From: Sphingobium sp. WTD-1
GTDB taxonomy: Bacteria > Pseudomonadota > Alphaproteobacteria > Sphingomonadales > Sphingomonadaceae
Length of the DNA: 64,000 bases
Direction of reading: 5' to 3'
Assembly (NCBI RefSeq): GCF_030128825.1
Contig: NZ_CP119127.1
Span: 1,550,001-1,614,000 of the forward strand
A program made the position numbers and the translations under genes. The notes beneath the pieces were generated by a model, which saw only the letters and a list, made by a program, of their open reading frames with translations, was not told the DNA's origin and made no database searches. Below, piece by piece: positions 43,968 through 52,445 of this stretch (its first letter is position 1; each line of letters starts with the position of its first letter).

Positions 43968-44726
43968 TCAGGTCGCTTCGCTGCAGTCCAGCAACGCCGC
44001 GCGATCCCTGATCTCCACCATGCGCCGGCCGGGCAGGGCGATGATGCCGATCCGCTTGAGGTCGGTCAGCTGCCGGCTTACCGTCTCGATCGTCAGGCCC
44101 AGCACATCGGCGATCTGCTGGCGCGACAGCGGCAGGTCGAACCGGTCGAGCGGGGGCTGGCCTTCACGGGCCAGCCGGCGCGACATGTCGAGCAGGAAGG
44201 TCGCGATCTTCTCGCGCGCATTCTTGCGGCCAAGCAGCAGCATCCAGCTACGCGCCCGGTCGAGATCGTCGAGCGTGCGCTGCAGCAGCCGATGCTCCAG
44301 CTCGGGATGCTCGCGGGCAAAGCCGTCAAAGGCGCCGCGGGTGAAGAGGCACAGGCGCGCATCGGTGAGCGCCGTGACGCTGTGCGGCGTGCTGCGGCCG
44401 AAGGGGCGGCCGATGAAGTCGGACGGATAGACCACGCCGACAATCTGTTCGCGCCCGTCGCCGGTCGAGGCCGACAATTTGAGCGTGCCGTCGATCACAT
44501 TGGCGACGATGGTGGCGTCGTCGCCTTCCCACATCACCGTCTGCCCCGCCGCGATCGTGACGCGCCGGCCCAGGCGATTGAGCGCGCCGCGCTCATCCTC
44601 TTCCAGCGTAGCGCAGATGGCGCGGTCGCGCACTTCGCAGCGTTGGCAGAAGCTGGCGTCGGAGCAGGGGGCAGGAACGGGCATGCCGCCGGGCAGGGTT
44701 TGCGCGAGATCAAAATGCATGTTCAT
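43968..44726 (-). CDS. FNR/FnrN-type Fe-S oxygen-responsive regulator
   Basis: A 252-residue Crp/Fnr-family regulator starting at ATG 44726. The N-terminus has Cys21, Cys27, Cys30 and Cys38, and Cys126 in DARLCLFTRG sits where E. coli FNR has its fourth cluster ligand. A 4Fe-4S oxygen sensor is therefore likely. The cyclic-nucleotide-like beta barrel and dimerisation helix follow. The DNA-binding helix LSRQQIADVLGLTIETVSRQLTDLKRIGII holds the E-xx-SR contact motif for TTGAT half-sites. It is directly downstream of fixL-fixJ, with a FixJ-like motif in front. Confidence 0.92.
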   Translation of the reverse strand: MNMHFDLAQTLPGGMPVPAPCSDASFCQRCEVRDRAICATLEEDERGALNRLGRRVTIAAGQTVMWEGDDATIVANVIDGTLKLSASTGDGREQIVGVVYPSDFIGRPFGRSTPHSVTALTDARLCLFTRGAFDGFAREHPELEHRLLQRTLDDLDRARSWMLLLGRKNAREKIATFLLDMSRRLAREGQPPLDRFDLPLSRQQIADVLGLTIETVSRQLTDLKRIGIIALPGRRMVEIRDRAALLDCSEAT

Positions 44727-44758
44727 GACCGCTGCTTGACGCGGCGGCGGGGCGGGCA

Positions 44759-44777
44759 CTATCCGTAAATCCCCTAT
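44759..44777 (-). promoter_or_regulatory. FixJ-site-like motif upstream of the FNR-type gene
   Basis: CTATCCGTAAATCCCCTAT on the plus strand. It is near-identical to the motif at 47465 and lies 32 bp before the fnr start, in the same orientation relative to the gene. It resembles remembered FixJ targets of the TAAGTAGTTTCCC kind. That is an inference, not a match made by search. Confidence 0.45.
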
Positions 44778-44790
44778 GGGACTTTCTGTC

Positions 44791-45408
44791 CTATTCGAGC
44801 CCTGCCTGGAAGGCGATGCGCAGCGTTTCCGACAGGCTGTGGACCTGCAGCTTCTGCATCAGGTTGGCGCGATGAATCTCGACCGTGCGCGGGCTGATGC
44901 CCAGGTCATAGGCGATCGTCTTGTTGGGCAGGCCGTCGACCAGTCCCTTGAGCACTTCACGCTCCCGATCGGTCAGGACGTTGAGCCGGGCGCGGGCGGT
45001 ATCGCGCTGGCTGTTGCGGCCCTGGTCGGCGCTTGCCTGCGCGCAGGCGGCGTCGATCGCGGCGAGCAATGCCGCCTTCTCGAACGGCTTTTCGATGAAA
45101 TCGGTGGCCCCCGCCTTCATCGCGGCGACCGCCATGCCGACATCGCCATGGCCGGTCATGATGATGACCGGCAGCATCATGCCGCGCGCGCGCAATTCGC
45201 GCTGCACTTCCAGCCCGTCAATGTCGGGCATGCGCACGTCCAGCAGCACGCAGCCGCCCTCCAGCGTCCCGACTTCCTTGAGGAATTCGGTGCCGCCCGA
45301 GAAGAGCCGTACCGCAAAGCCGCTGGTCTTGAGCATGAAGGAGAGCGACCGGCGGATCGCCTCGTCATCATCGACGACATGGATGGGCTGGTCGGTGGGC
45401 AGGCTCAT
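44791..45408 (-). CDS. fixJ: FixJ-family response regulator
   Basis: A 205-residue two-domain regulator. The receiver domain (1-120) has the acidic pocket DDD at 13-15 and the phosphoacceptor Asp57 in LLDVRMPD, plus Lys in FIEKPFEK. The C-terminal LuxR-type helix-turn-helix is [43 protein letters not shown]. The start overlaps the fixL stop (ATGA). With FixL it should turn on genes when oxygen falls. Confidence 0.93.
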   Translation of the reverse strand: MSLPTDQPIHVVDDDEAIRRSLSFMLKTSGFAVRLFSGGTEFLKEVGTLEGGCVLLDVRMPDIDGLEVQRELRARGMMLPVIIMTGHGDVGMAVAAMKAGATDFIEKPFEKAALLAAIDAACAQASADQGRNSQRDTARARLNVLTDREREVLKGLVDGLPNKTIAYDLGISPRTVEIHRANLMQKLQVHSLSETLRIAFQAGLE

Positions 45409-46550
45409 GGCAGGCGGTCCGCAGAATCGAGAGTGAAGTGGAAGGCGACGCCGCCCCAGTGCGAGGCGTCGGCCCAGATCCGTCCGCCATGCCCCTCGAC
45501 GATGGTGCGGCTGATCGACAGGCCCACGCCCATGCCGGCGGGTTTGGTCGTGCTGAACGGGGTGAAGAGCGATCGCGCGACCGCCGGATCGAGGCCGGGG
45601 CCACTATCGGCGATGATGAGTTCGACCTGTCCGTCCTCGGCCGGCACCGCCGACAGGCGCAGGATGCGGCGGTTACGGCCGTCCATAGCCTCGACCGCGT
45701 TGCGCACCAGGTTGATGATGACCTGCTGCACCTGCACGCGATTGGCGATCACCCGGCCGACGCGCGGATCGACGACGATGTCCATGTCGATGCCCCGGCT
45801 GTCGATGCCGATGAAGGCCAGCGCTACCCCCTCGGCCAGCAGAGTGGCCGCCGGTTCGGCCTGGCGATCGGCCTCGCCCCGGCGGATGAACTCCCGCAGC
45901 GATCGGATGATCTGGCCCGCGCGCATCGCCTGGCGCGCGGCCTCGTCCATCGCCTCGCCCAGCAAGTCGCGGTCGACCGGCGCATCGGTGCGCAGCAGGT
46001 CGCGGCCTGCCTCCATATAATTGGCGATCGCGGTCAGCGGCTGGTTCAGTTCATGCGCCAGCGCTGCGGCCAGCGTGCCCATCGCCGTGACGCGGGCGGC
46101 ATGGCTCAGTTCAGCCTGCAGATCCTGCAGGCGGCGCTCGGCCTTCTGCCTATCGGTCAGGTCGCGCACGAAGCCGGTGAACAGCTTTTCGCCATGGTCC
46201 TGCACTTCGCCGACCGCCAGTTCGATCGGAAAGGTGGAGCCATCGCGCCGGCGCGCGGTGGTCAGTCGGCCGATGCCGATGATCCGCTTCTCGCCGGTGT
46301 CATGATAATGTTGCAGGTAGGAATCATGGCGCTCGCGATCGGGCGAGGGCATCAGCATCGCGACATTGCGGCCCAGCACATCGGCTTCGGCATATTGGAA
46401 CATGCGCTGGGCGGCCGGGCTGAACGAGACGATATGCCCGGTCGCGTCGATCACGATCAGCGCATCGGGCACCGTTGCCAGGATCGATCCCAGCAGAGCC
46501 TGTTCCCGGCTGGTCGCATTATCCTGCGGATCGCCATTGTTGAACGCCAT
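45405..46550 (-). CDS. fixL: FixL-type soluble haem-PAS sensor histidine kinase
   Basis: A 381-residue histidine kinase without membrane helices, so cytosolic. The N-terminal PAS domain (about 22-140) has [33 protein letters not shown]. The predicted haem ligand is His75 (in [22 protein letters not shown]) and the oxygen-sensing Arg is Arg95; these line up with His200 and Arg220 of Bradyrhizobium FixL. The Arg206 position is His81. The kinase core has the phosphoacceptor [14 protein letters not shown] (H-box) and a GHKL ATP domain with [18 protein letters not shown]. It is coupled to fixJ by a four-base overlap. Confidence 0.92.
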   Translation of the reverse strand: MAFNNGDPQDNATSREQALLGSILATVPDALIVIDATGHIVSFSPAAQRMFQYAEADVLGRNVAMLMPSPDRERHDSYLQHYHDTGEKRIIGIGRLTTARRRDGSTFPIELAVGEVQDHGEKLFTGFVRDLTDRQKAERRLQDLQAELSHAARVTAMGTLAAALAHELNQPLTAIANYMEAGRDLLRTDAPVDRDLLGEAMDEAARQAMRAGQIIRSLREFIRRGEADRQAEPAATLLAEGVALAFIGIDSRGIDMDIVVDPRVGRVIANRVQVQQVIINLVRNAVEAMDGRNRRILRLSAVPAEDGQVELIIADSGPGLDPAVARSLFTPFSTTKPAGMGVGLSISRTIVEGHGGRIWADASHWGGVAFHFTLDSADRLP

Positions 46551-46570
46551 GTCCGATCACTGACCGTAAA

Positions 46571-47386
46571 TCAGTGCGCCAGCAAGAGCGGAACCCGTGT
46601 TTCGGTCAGAATATAGCGGGTTACGCCGCCAAAAATGGTTTCCCGCAGCCGGCTGTGGCCAAAGGCACCCATCACCATCCAGTCGATCGCCAGTTCCTGG
46701 CAGGCATGGGACAGCGCTTCTTCCACGCTGCGATCCTTGCGCGGCCATTCGTGAATCTCGACCGCAATGCCGTGGCGCGAGAGATATTCGGCGGCGTCGG
46801 TCGGCGGGAAATCGCGCTTCGTGCGCTCGTCGACGGTGACGACATGGACTTCGCTCGCCACCCGCAACAGGGTGCGGCTCGCGGTCAGCGCCGACGCCGC
46901 CTCATGCGATCCATCCCAGGCGACCATGGCCCGGCCGGTGCAGCGAAAGCCCTTGGCCATGGTCGGGATCGCCAGCACCGGGGCGCGGCTGTTGACCGCC
47001 AGGTCGGCGACGATCGGCGCCGGATCATCCGCCTGCCGGCGGCCCGGCGGCGGCAGGGAAACGAGCATCGCATCGGCCAGGCGACCGGTTTCCAGCAGGC
47101 CCTGGACCAGGTCGCCGCTGCGATAATGCCAGTCCCACGCCATGCCCTCGTGCCGCAGTCTCTCCTCCAGGGCGCGTCGCATTTCCTCGTCCTGGCGGCG
47201 CACCGCATCGATCGCCTCGGGCACCAGATAGCCGCTGCCATAGAGATCGGCGGCGACCAGTTCGGGCAGCGGCGCGATCTGCAGGCAACTGATATGGGCG
47301 CCGGTCGCGCGCGACAGGTCGAACGCGGCCTGCAGCCGGCTTTCCATGCCGTTGTCCGCGCGGATGTGCAGCAGGATGGTCTTCAT
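46571..47386 (-). CDS. Universal stress protein, tandem UspA domains
   Basis: A 271-residue protein with two Usp domains (about 1-145 and 150-271). The first starts MKTILLHIRADNGMESRLQAAFDLSRATGAHIS. The second ends VMGAFGHSRLRETIFGGVTRYILTETRVPLLLAH, with the GxxGxSxxR nucleotide-binding phrase. It probably binds ATP and supports survival under stasis or low oxygen. It lies just in front of fixL on the same strand, with a 20-bp gap and an inverted repeat that covers its stop. Confidence 0.9.
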   Translation of the reverse strand: MKTILLHIRADNGMESRLQAAFDLSRATGAHISCLQIAPLPELVAADLYGSGYLVPEAIDAVRRQDEEMRRALEERLRHEGMAWDWHYRSGDLVQGLLETGRLADAMLVSLPPPGRRQADDPAPIVADLAVNSRAPVLAIPTMAKGFRCTGRAMVAWDGSHEAASALTASRTLLRVASEVHVVTVDERTKRDFPPTDAAEYLSRHGIAVEIHEWPRKDRSVEEALSHACQELAIDWMVMGAFGHSRLRETIFGGVTRYILTETRVPLLLAH

Positions 47387-47464
47387 CGAACAAGTCCCGA
47401 CAAGAGGGCGCTGATGCAGCGCCACATGATCGTCTTCCTGCCTAGAAGCCCGCTCGGCTCGTCT

Positions 47465-47484
47465 CTATCCGCAAATTTCCCTAT
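47465..47484 (-). promoter_or_regulatory. FixJ-site-like motif upstream of the stress-protein gene
   Basis: CTATCCGCAAATTTCCCTAT on the plus strand, 79 bp before the start of the leftward Usp gene and 62 bp before the rightward acetyltransferase gene. It matches the motif at 44759 apart from T/C at position 8 and one extra base in the middle. Confidence 0.45.
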
Positions 47485-47546
47485 TTCGATCGCCGATGCG
47501 ATGGCACATTCGGGGGGCAACGATCATAGCAAGGGATGCCTTCTTC

Positions 47547-48050
47547 ATGACCGACAAGGATATTCTGGAAACCCGCACCGGTATTCGCGTCCAGGTGCGC
47601 CCGGCGCAGGATGGCGATGCCAGGGCGCTGGCCCATTTCTTTTCGGCCGTGTCCGATGATGATCGCCGCTTCCGCTTCCTCAGCAGCGCACCGGGCGTCA
47701 GCGCCGGGCAGATTCATGATCTGATCCATGGCGACCCCGACAATTGCGAGACCTTCCTGGCGACCGACGAGAAGGGCGCCATTCTGGCCGCCGCGACGCT
47801 GGCCGCCGATCCCGACCGGACCCGCGCCGAAGTCGCGATTTCGGTGCGCGCCGACCATCGCGGCAAAGGCGTGGGCTGGAGCATGCTGCGCCACGCCACC
47901 GACCGCGCGCAGGAAATGGGCGTCGGCCTGCTCCAGGCGATCGAGAGTCGCGCCAATCATGCCGCGATCGAGCTGGAGCGCGAACAGGGCTTTGTCGCCC
48001 GCAGCGTCGATGACGAGCCGTCGCTGCTGATCCTGGAAAAGCGTTTCTGA
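47547..48050 (+). CDS. GNAT-family acetyltransferase
   Basis: A 167-residue GNAT protein starting at ATG 47547 with AAGGGA ten bases upstream. The CoA loop is VRADHRGKGVGWSMLRHATDRAQEMG. The opening TGIRVQVRPAQDGDARALAHFF and the closing LEREQGFVARSVDDEPSLLILEKRF fit the YhhY/Pat-like single-domain type. It is divergent from the universal stress protein and shares that motif-bearing region, so it may be co-induced. The substrate is unknown; protein lysine acetylation is one possibility. Confidence 0.85.
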   Translation: MTDKDILETRTGIRVQVRPAQDGDARALAHFFSAVSDDDRRFRFLSSAPGVSAGQIHDLIHGDPDNCETFLATDEKGAILAAATLAADPDRTRAEVAISVRADHRGKGVGWSMLRHATDRAQEMGVGLLQAIESRANHAAIELEREQGFVARSVDDEPSLLILEKRF

Positions 48051-48072
48051 TCGCATCGCTGGTGAAATGATG

Positions 48073-48110
48073 AAGGGGCCGGAGCGGCGATCCGCTCCGG
48101 CCCCTTCCTT
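48073..48110. terminator. Strong bidirectional terminator between the GNAT gene and ompW
   Basis: AAGGGGCCGGAGCGG (48073-48087), loop CGAT, CCGCTCCGGCCCCTT (48092-48106). The stem is a perfect 15 bp and is followed by CCTT. It separates convergent genes ending at 48050 and 48131. Confidence 0.9.
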
Positions 48111-48130
48111 CTGGTCCACCCCCCAGAGGA

Positions 48131-48802
48131 TCAGAAGCGCATGCCGACACCCACGCCGAACACGAAGGGATCGAGAGATACCTTGACGTTCTGGGTGCCG
48201 GCCGCGGCCGTGGTCAGCCGCACCTTGGTGTCGATGTCGATATATTTGACGTCGAGGTTGAGGAAGATCTTGTCGTTGAGATCGATGTCGACGCCGACCT
48301 GGCCGGCCCAGCCGAAGCTGTCGGACATATGGACCTTGGTCTTGCCGACCGCATCCTCCAGCCCGCTCGACGCATCCTCGTTGTAGAACAGCGTATAGTT
48401 GACGCCGGCACCGATATAGGGGCGGACATGGCCCTCGACGATCGGGTGATATTGCATCGTCAGCGTCGGCGGCAGCACCCAGGTGGAGGCCAGCTTGCCG
48501 ATCCCGCCGGTGGTGCCGCTGCGGCCGCTGGCGCTATGCTTGGTGGTCGCCGCGATCAGTTCGAAACCGATATGGTCGGTCGCCATGTAGGTGACGTCGA
48601 CTTCGGGCGCGATGCCGTTGTTCACCGACACCTTCTCGCCGGGGAAGCCGGGCAGGATGCTGCCGCTCTTTTCGGTGGGGGCGACCATGATGCCGCGCAC
48701 GCGCACCAGCACGTCGCCCTGCTTGGCCTGGGCGGGGGCGGCGGCCAGCGCCGTGCCCATGGCGCCCATCGCGGCGACAATCATCATCTTTTTCAAGTGC
48801 AT
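48131..48802 (-). CDS. ompW: OmpW-family outer-membrane protein
   Basis: A 223-residue eight-strand outer-membrane barrel. Signal peptide MHLKKMMIVAAMGAMGTALAAAPAQA. Family phrases are GDVLVRVRGIMVAPTEKSG, SVNNGIAPEVDVTYMATDHIGFELIAATTKHS and LPPTLTMQYHPI...VRPYIGAGVNYTLFY. The end GVGVGMRF has the terminal Phe. The start is ATG 48802 with GGAG eight bases before. OmpW expression in enterics and pseudomonads is linked to FNR/Anr and low oxygen. Here it shares a region with hemN that carries two FNR-like boxes. Confidence 0.92.
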   Translation of the reverse strand: MHLKKMMIVAAMGAMGTALAAAPAQAKQGDVLVRVRGIMVAPTEKSGSILPGFPGEKVSVNNGIAPEVDVTYMATDHIGFELIAATTKHSASGRSGTTGGIGKLASTWVLPPTLTMQYHPIVEGHVRPYIGAGVNYTLFYNEDASSGLEDAVGKTKVHMSDSFGWAGQVGVDIDLNDKIFLNLDVKYIDIDTKVRLTTAAAGTQNVKVSLDPFVFGVGVGMRF

Positions 48803-48867
48803 GTCTTTTCTCCATCCCTGATCGTGGGTCAGTGATGGCGCTCTGCTCCCGATCGGGGCGGCCTTCC

Positions 48868-48881
48868 TTGATGCGGCGCAA
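48868..48881 (+). promoter_or_regulatory. FNR-like box 1 between ompW and hemN
   Basis: TTGAT-GCGG-CGCAA. The left half-site is an exact TTGAT; the right half matches the ATCAA consensus at the CAA core. It lies 71 bp before the chosen hemN start and 66 bp from the ompW start. Confidence 0.55.
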
Positions 48882-48889
48882 TCGGCGAT

Positions 48890-48903
48890 TTGATCCTGCG
48901 CAA
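48890..48903 (+). promoter_or_regulatory. FNR-like box 2 between ompW and hemN
   Basis: TTGAT-CCTG-CGCAA, identical in both half-sites to box 1 and exactly 22 bp (two helical turns) downstream of it. It ends 35 bp before ATG 48939. That makes the earlier in-frame ATG at 48903 an unlikely start, since it would overlap the box. Confidence 0.55.
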
Positions 48904-48938
48904 TGTTCGGCATCGGGCGCCATGGCAGGCGGGACGCC

Positions 48939-50246
48939 ATGTTCCGCTATCATCCCGACCTGCTCGCCGCGCCGGTGCCGCGCTACACCAGCTATCCGAC
49001 CGCCGCCCAGTTCGGCGAGGATGTCGGCGCGGCCGACATGGCGCAGCGGCTGGATGCGATGCCGGCGGACGCGCGCCTGTCGCTCTATGTCCATATCCCC
49101 TATTGCCATGATATTTGCTGGTATTGCGGGTGCAACACCGGTGCGGCAACGCGGCCCCGCCGCCTGTCCGCCTATGTCGATGCGCTGGAGCGGGAAATGG
49201 CGCTGGTTTCGGCGCGGCTCGGCGGACGGGGGCGCGTCACCCATGTCGCCTTTGGCGGCGGCAGTCCCAATTCCCTGCCGCTGATCGACTGGGTCCGGCT
49301 CAATCATCAGTTGCTGCTCTGCTTCGACGCCAGCGCGGCGGCGATGGCGGTGGAACTGGACCCGCGCCGGATCGACCGGGCCTGGATCGACGCCATGGCC
49401 AAGGTCGGGGTCACGCGTGTCAATCTGGGGGTGCAGACATTTGCCACCCATGTGCAGCAGCGGATCGGCCGGGTGCAGCCGGCCGAGACGGTGGCGATGG
49501 CGGTGGGCGCGCTGGCCCGTGCGCGCATCCAGGTGGGGTTCGACCTGATGTATGGCCTGCCGGGGCAGAGCGAGGCGGATCTGGCGCAGACCCTGGAGGA
49601 CAGCATTCGCCTGTCCCCCTCGCGCATCGCGCTGTTCGGTTATGCCCATATGCCGCGCCTGCTGCCGCGCCAGCGGCGGATCGACACGACCGAATTGCCG
49701 GGCGTCGAACAGCGCTTTGCGATGGCGAAGCTTGGCCATGCGATGCTGACGGCGGCCGGCTATCAGGCGATCGGCTTCGATCATTTCGCGCTGCCCGACG
49801 ATCCGCTGGCGGTGGCCGCTGCATCTGGACGGCTGCGCCGCAATTTCCAGGGCTTTACCGAGGATGACAGCGATGCGCTGATCGGCATGGGTGCCAGCGC
49901 GATCAGCCAGTTCCCCGACCTGATCGTCCAGAATGAGAAGAATGCCGGCGCCTATCGCGAGGCATTGTCGGACCATCGGTTGCCCGCGGCCCGTGGGGTG
50001 CGGCGCAGTGCCGATGACCAGCGGCGGGGCGCGTTGATCGAACGGCTGCTGTGCGACGGTCGGGCGGTCTGTGGCGACCTTGCCGAGCCGGCGCTGCTCG
50101 ACCGGTTCGAGCGGATCGGCCTGCTCCGGCGGGAGGGGGGCGAACTGATGCTGCAACCCGGCGCGGCGCCCTATGCCCGGTCCATCGCCGCCTGTTTCGA
50201 CGCCTATCTGCGCCCGGCCGAAACGCGCTTCAGCGTCGCGGTCTGA
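48939..50246 (+). CDS. hemN: Oxygen-independent coproporphyrinogen III oxidase
   Basis: A 435-residue radical-SAM enzyme of anaerobic haem synthesis. The start is taken at ATG 48939 (MFRYHPDLLAAPVPRYTSYPTAAQF). The 4Fe-4S-binding motif CHDICWYC lies near residue 57 in VHIPYCHDICWYCGCN. Family phrases include AFGGGSPN, VNLGVQTFATHVQQRIGRVQP and FDLMYGLPGQSEADLAQTLEDS. The C-terminal HemN domain is present (GMGASAISQFPDLIVQNEKNAGAYREAL). It is a classic FNR target, and two FNR-like boxes precede it. Confidence 0.94.
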   Translation: MFRYHPDLLAAPVPRYTSYPTAAQFGEDVGAADMAQRLDAMPADARLSLYVHIPYCHDICWYCGCNTGAATRPRRLSAYVDALEREMALVSARLGGRGRVTHVAFGGGSPNSLPLIDWVRLNHQLLLCFDASAAAMAVELDPRRIDRAWIDAMAKVGVTRVNLGVQTFATHVQQRIGRVQPAETVAMAVGALARARIQVGFDLMYGLPGQSEADLAQTLEDSIRLSPSRIALFGYAHMPRLLPRQRRIDTTELPGVEQRFAMAKLGHAMLTAAGYQAIGFDHFALPDDPLAVAAASGRLRRNFQGFTEDDSDALIGMGASAISQFPDLIVQNEKNAGAYREALSDHRLPAARGVRRSADDQRRGALIERLLCDGRAVCGDLAEPALLDRFERIGLLRREGGELMLQPGAAPYARSIAACFDAYLRPAETRFSVAV

Positions 50247-50249
50247 TCG

Positions 50250-50273
50250 CCGGCCCGGACCTCGCCGGGCCGG
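50250..50273. terminator. Terminator between hemN and the FepA-like receptor
   Basis: CCGGCCCGG (50250-50258), six-base loop, CCGGGCCGG (50265-50273), a perfect 9-bp stem. GATC flanks both sides and can extend it. It lies between convergent gene ends. Confidence 0.7.
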
Positions 50274-50288
50274 TGATCGCACGTTGGA

Positions 50289-52253
50289 TCAGAAGCGCAC
50301 GCCCACGCCCATCCAGACGCGGGCCGGGTCGATCAGATAGCCCGACGTGTCATAATTCAACCGCTTGTCGAGCAGGTTCTGCACCCCGGCATGGACGGTG
50401 AAGGCGGGCGTGATCTTGTAGGATGCGCCCATGTCCACCACCGTATAGTCGGGCGACACGATATTATTGCCGCTGATCTGCGCCTCGGTCACGGCTTCCT
50501 CGCCGCGATAGACGGCGCGCACAAAGGCGGAGAAGCGCTTGTCCGGGCGCCAGTTGAGCGAGGCGCTGGCCTGCTGCTTGGGCGTGTCGTTGAGCGCCGC
50601 GCCGATATTGGCGCCGCTCAGCTGTTCCGAGTCCGTCAGCGTGCCGGTGGCGTTGAGCCGCAGCGTGTGGGTCAGCGGCACGTCGACCGATACTTCCACA
50701 CCGCGCACCCGTGCCTTGTCGACATTGACATAGGTCGTGGGCGGACGGCCGATCGAGCTGAGCGGTTCATCGACGCACCAGGCCCCCGCCACTTCGCAGG
50801 TCACACGGGTGATCTTGTCGTTGAAGCGTGTGTCATAGGCGGTGACGCTGGCGTTGAAGCCATTCCGTGAGAAGAGCAGGGCCGCTTCGATCGTGCGGGA
50901 GGTTTCGGCCTCCAGATCGGGATTGCCATAGATGGTGCCGCCACGGCTGGTCTGGCCCCAGTCGGGAATCGTCTGGCGCAGGCTCGGCGCGCGGAAGCCC
51001 TGCGAATAGCCGCCCTTCAGCGTCAGCGCCTGGGTGATGTTCCACACCGCATAGACGCGCGGGGTCCAGTGGACGCCATATTGTTCGTCATGGTCCATGC
51101 GGATGCCGCCGGTCAGCGCGAACCCGTCGAGCAGCTTCAGCTCATTTTCGGCGAACAGCGCCCAGCTGGTGCGGGTGGTGCCGGTGGTGGTCGATCCCGA
51201 CAAAAGGTTGCCGGTCAGGTCGGACAGATCCTCATAGCGATAGAAACCGCCGACGGTCAGCGTGTTGGACGGCAGCGGGATCACCCACAGGCTCTGGCCG
51301 ACGGTGTTCTTGATCCGCTTCTGCGCCTCGACATGTTCGGCATCCTCATATTGCAGATAGGATTCGGAACTGGCGAAGCCCCATTGGCCGCTATGGCTGA
51401 TCGATGCGACCTTGCGCTTCTGGGTCTGGGTGGTTTCGGTGCCGAGCGGCGCGGTCGCCGACGTCTCGGTCGTCTCGCCGGCAACCTCGATCACCTTCTG
51501 CCGATAATAGCCGCCCTCCAGCAGGATCTGGTGGTTGGCGCTGAGGTTGAAGCCCAGCTTGCCGGCCAGGCTGTCATCATGCCGCTCGGGCGTGCCGCCG
51601 ATTTCGGTGTCGCCCTCGCGCCGGTTCATCGATCCCTGCAATTGCAGACCGATGCCGCTGGTCACAGGGCCGGACAGATAGAAATTGCCGTCGGTATAAT
51701 TGCCGAAATTGTCCGCCAGTTGCATCGTGCCGTTGACGCGTGCGCTGCCGCGCCAATGGTCGCTCATCCGGCGGGTGATGATGTTGACGACGCCGCCCAT
51801 CGCGTCCGATCCGTAGAGCGAGGACATGGGGCCACGCACCACCTCGATCCGTTCGATCGCTTCGAGCGGCGGCAGCAGGCCGCCTTCGCTGACATTGCCG
51901 CCATTGGTGCGGGATTCGCGCGACGACAGCCGCTTACCGTCGACCAGGATCAGCGTATATTGCGGCGCCATGCCGCGGATCGAGATGTCGCGGCTATTGC
52001 CTTCGCCCGGCGTGACGGTGACGCCGGGGATTTCCATCAGCGCATCGGTCACTTCGCGATAGGGCATGGCGTCCAGCGTCTCGCGGGTGATGACGCTGAT
52101 CGAGGCGGGCGCGTCGCGCACCTCCTGTTCACGGCCGGCTGCGGTGACGACGATCTGGTTGGAATCCTGATCGGCCTCGGCGGCCAGTGCCTGCTGTGCG
52201 CCGGTCAGCGCGACAAGGGCCGCGGTTGCCCGCAGCATATGGATGGATGGCAT
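50289..52253 (-). CDS. TonB-dependent siderophore-type receptor (FepA/CirA-like)
   Basis: A 654-residue outer-membrane receptor starting at ATG 52253 with AGGGGA upstream. Signal peptide MPSIHMLRATAALVALTGAQQALAA is followed by a TonB box-like NQIVVTAAGRE. The plug (about 45-160) contains EIPGVTVTPGEGNSRDISIRGMAPQYTLILVDGKR and RIEVVRGPMSSLYGSDAMGGVVNIITRR. The 22-strand barrel ends in ARVWMGVGVRF. The long Asn/Thr-containing plug phrases and size fit catecholate or ferric-chelate receptors of the FepA/CirA group. A possible iron box lies about 120 bp upstream. Confidence 0.92.
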   Translation of the reverse strand: MPSIHMLRATAALVALTGAQQALAAEADQDSNQIVVTAAGREQEVRDAPASISVITRETLDAMPYREVTDALMEIPGVTVTPGEGNSRDISIRGMAPQYTLILVDGKRLSSRESRTNGGNVSEGGLLPPLEAIERIEVVRGPMSSLYGSDAMGGVVNIITRRMSDHWRGSARVNGTMQLADNFGNYTDGNFYLSGPVTSGIGLQLQGSMNRREGDTEIGGTPERHDDSLAGKLGFNLSANHQILLEGGYYRQKVIEVAGETTETSATAPLGTETTQTQKRKVASISHSGQWGFASSESYLQYEDAEHVEAQKRIKNTVGQSLWVIPLPSNTLTVGGFYRYEDLSDLTGNLLSGSTTTGTTRTSWALFAENELKLLDGFALTGGIRMDHDEQYGVHWTPRVYAVWNITQALTLKGGYSQGFRAPSLRQTIPDWGQTSRGGTIYGNPDLEAETSRTIEAALLFSRNGFNASVTAYDTRFNDKITRVTCEVAGAWCVDEPLSSIGRPPTTYVNVDKARVRGVEVSVDVPLTHTLRLNATGTLTDSEQLSGANIGAALNDTPKQQASASLNWRPDKRFSAFVRAVYRGEEAVTEAQISGNNIVSPDYTVVDMGASYKITPAFTVHAGVQNLLDKRLNYDTSGYLIDPARVWMGVGVRF

Positions 52254-52369
52254 GCAAATCCCCTGTTCTGGATAGACGGGCACCCGCCAGCCACCCGGCT
52301 GGACGGGCGCCGGAAATCAGTGGTGCGGGCCTGGCCCGATCGGTGGAGCGAATATCATGGCGGGTTCAT

Positions 52370-52392
52370 TTGCGATCGATTGTCAATTGCAA
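52370..52392. promoter_or_regulatory. Imperfect palindrome upstream of the FepA-like receptor
   Basis: TTGCGAT (52370-52376) and ATTGCAA (52386-52392) are inverted with one mismatch, nine bases apart. It shares the GCGAT/ATTGC words with the Fur-like box near tonB but is not the same. It could be an iron or LysR operator. Confidence 0.25.
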
Positions 52393-52445
52393 GTGGCCGT
52401 TGCCAGAAGCGCGGGGCGGCGCCAAATATCGATATCGGATAAGGC

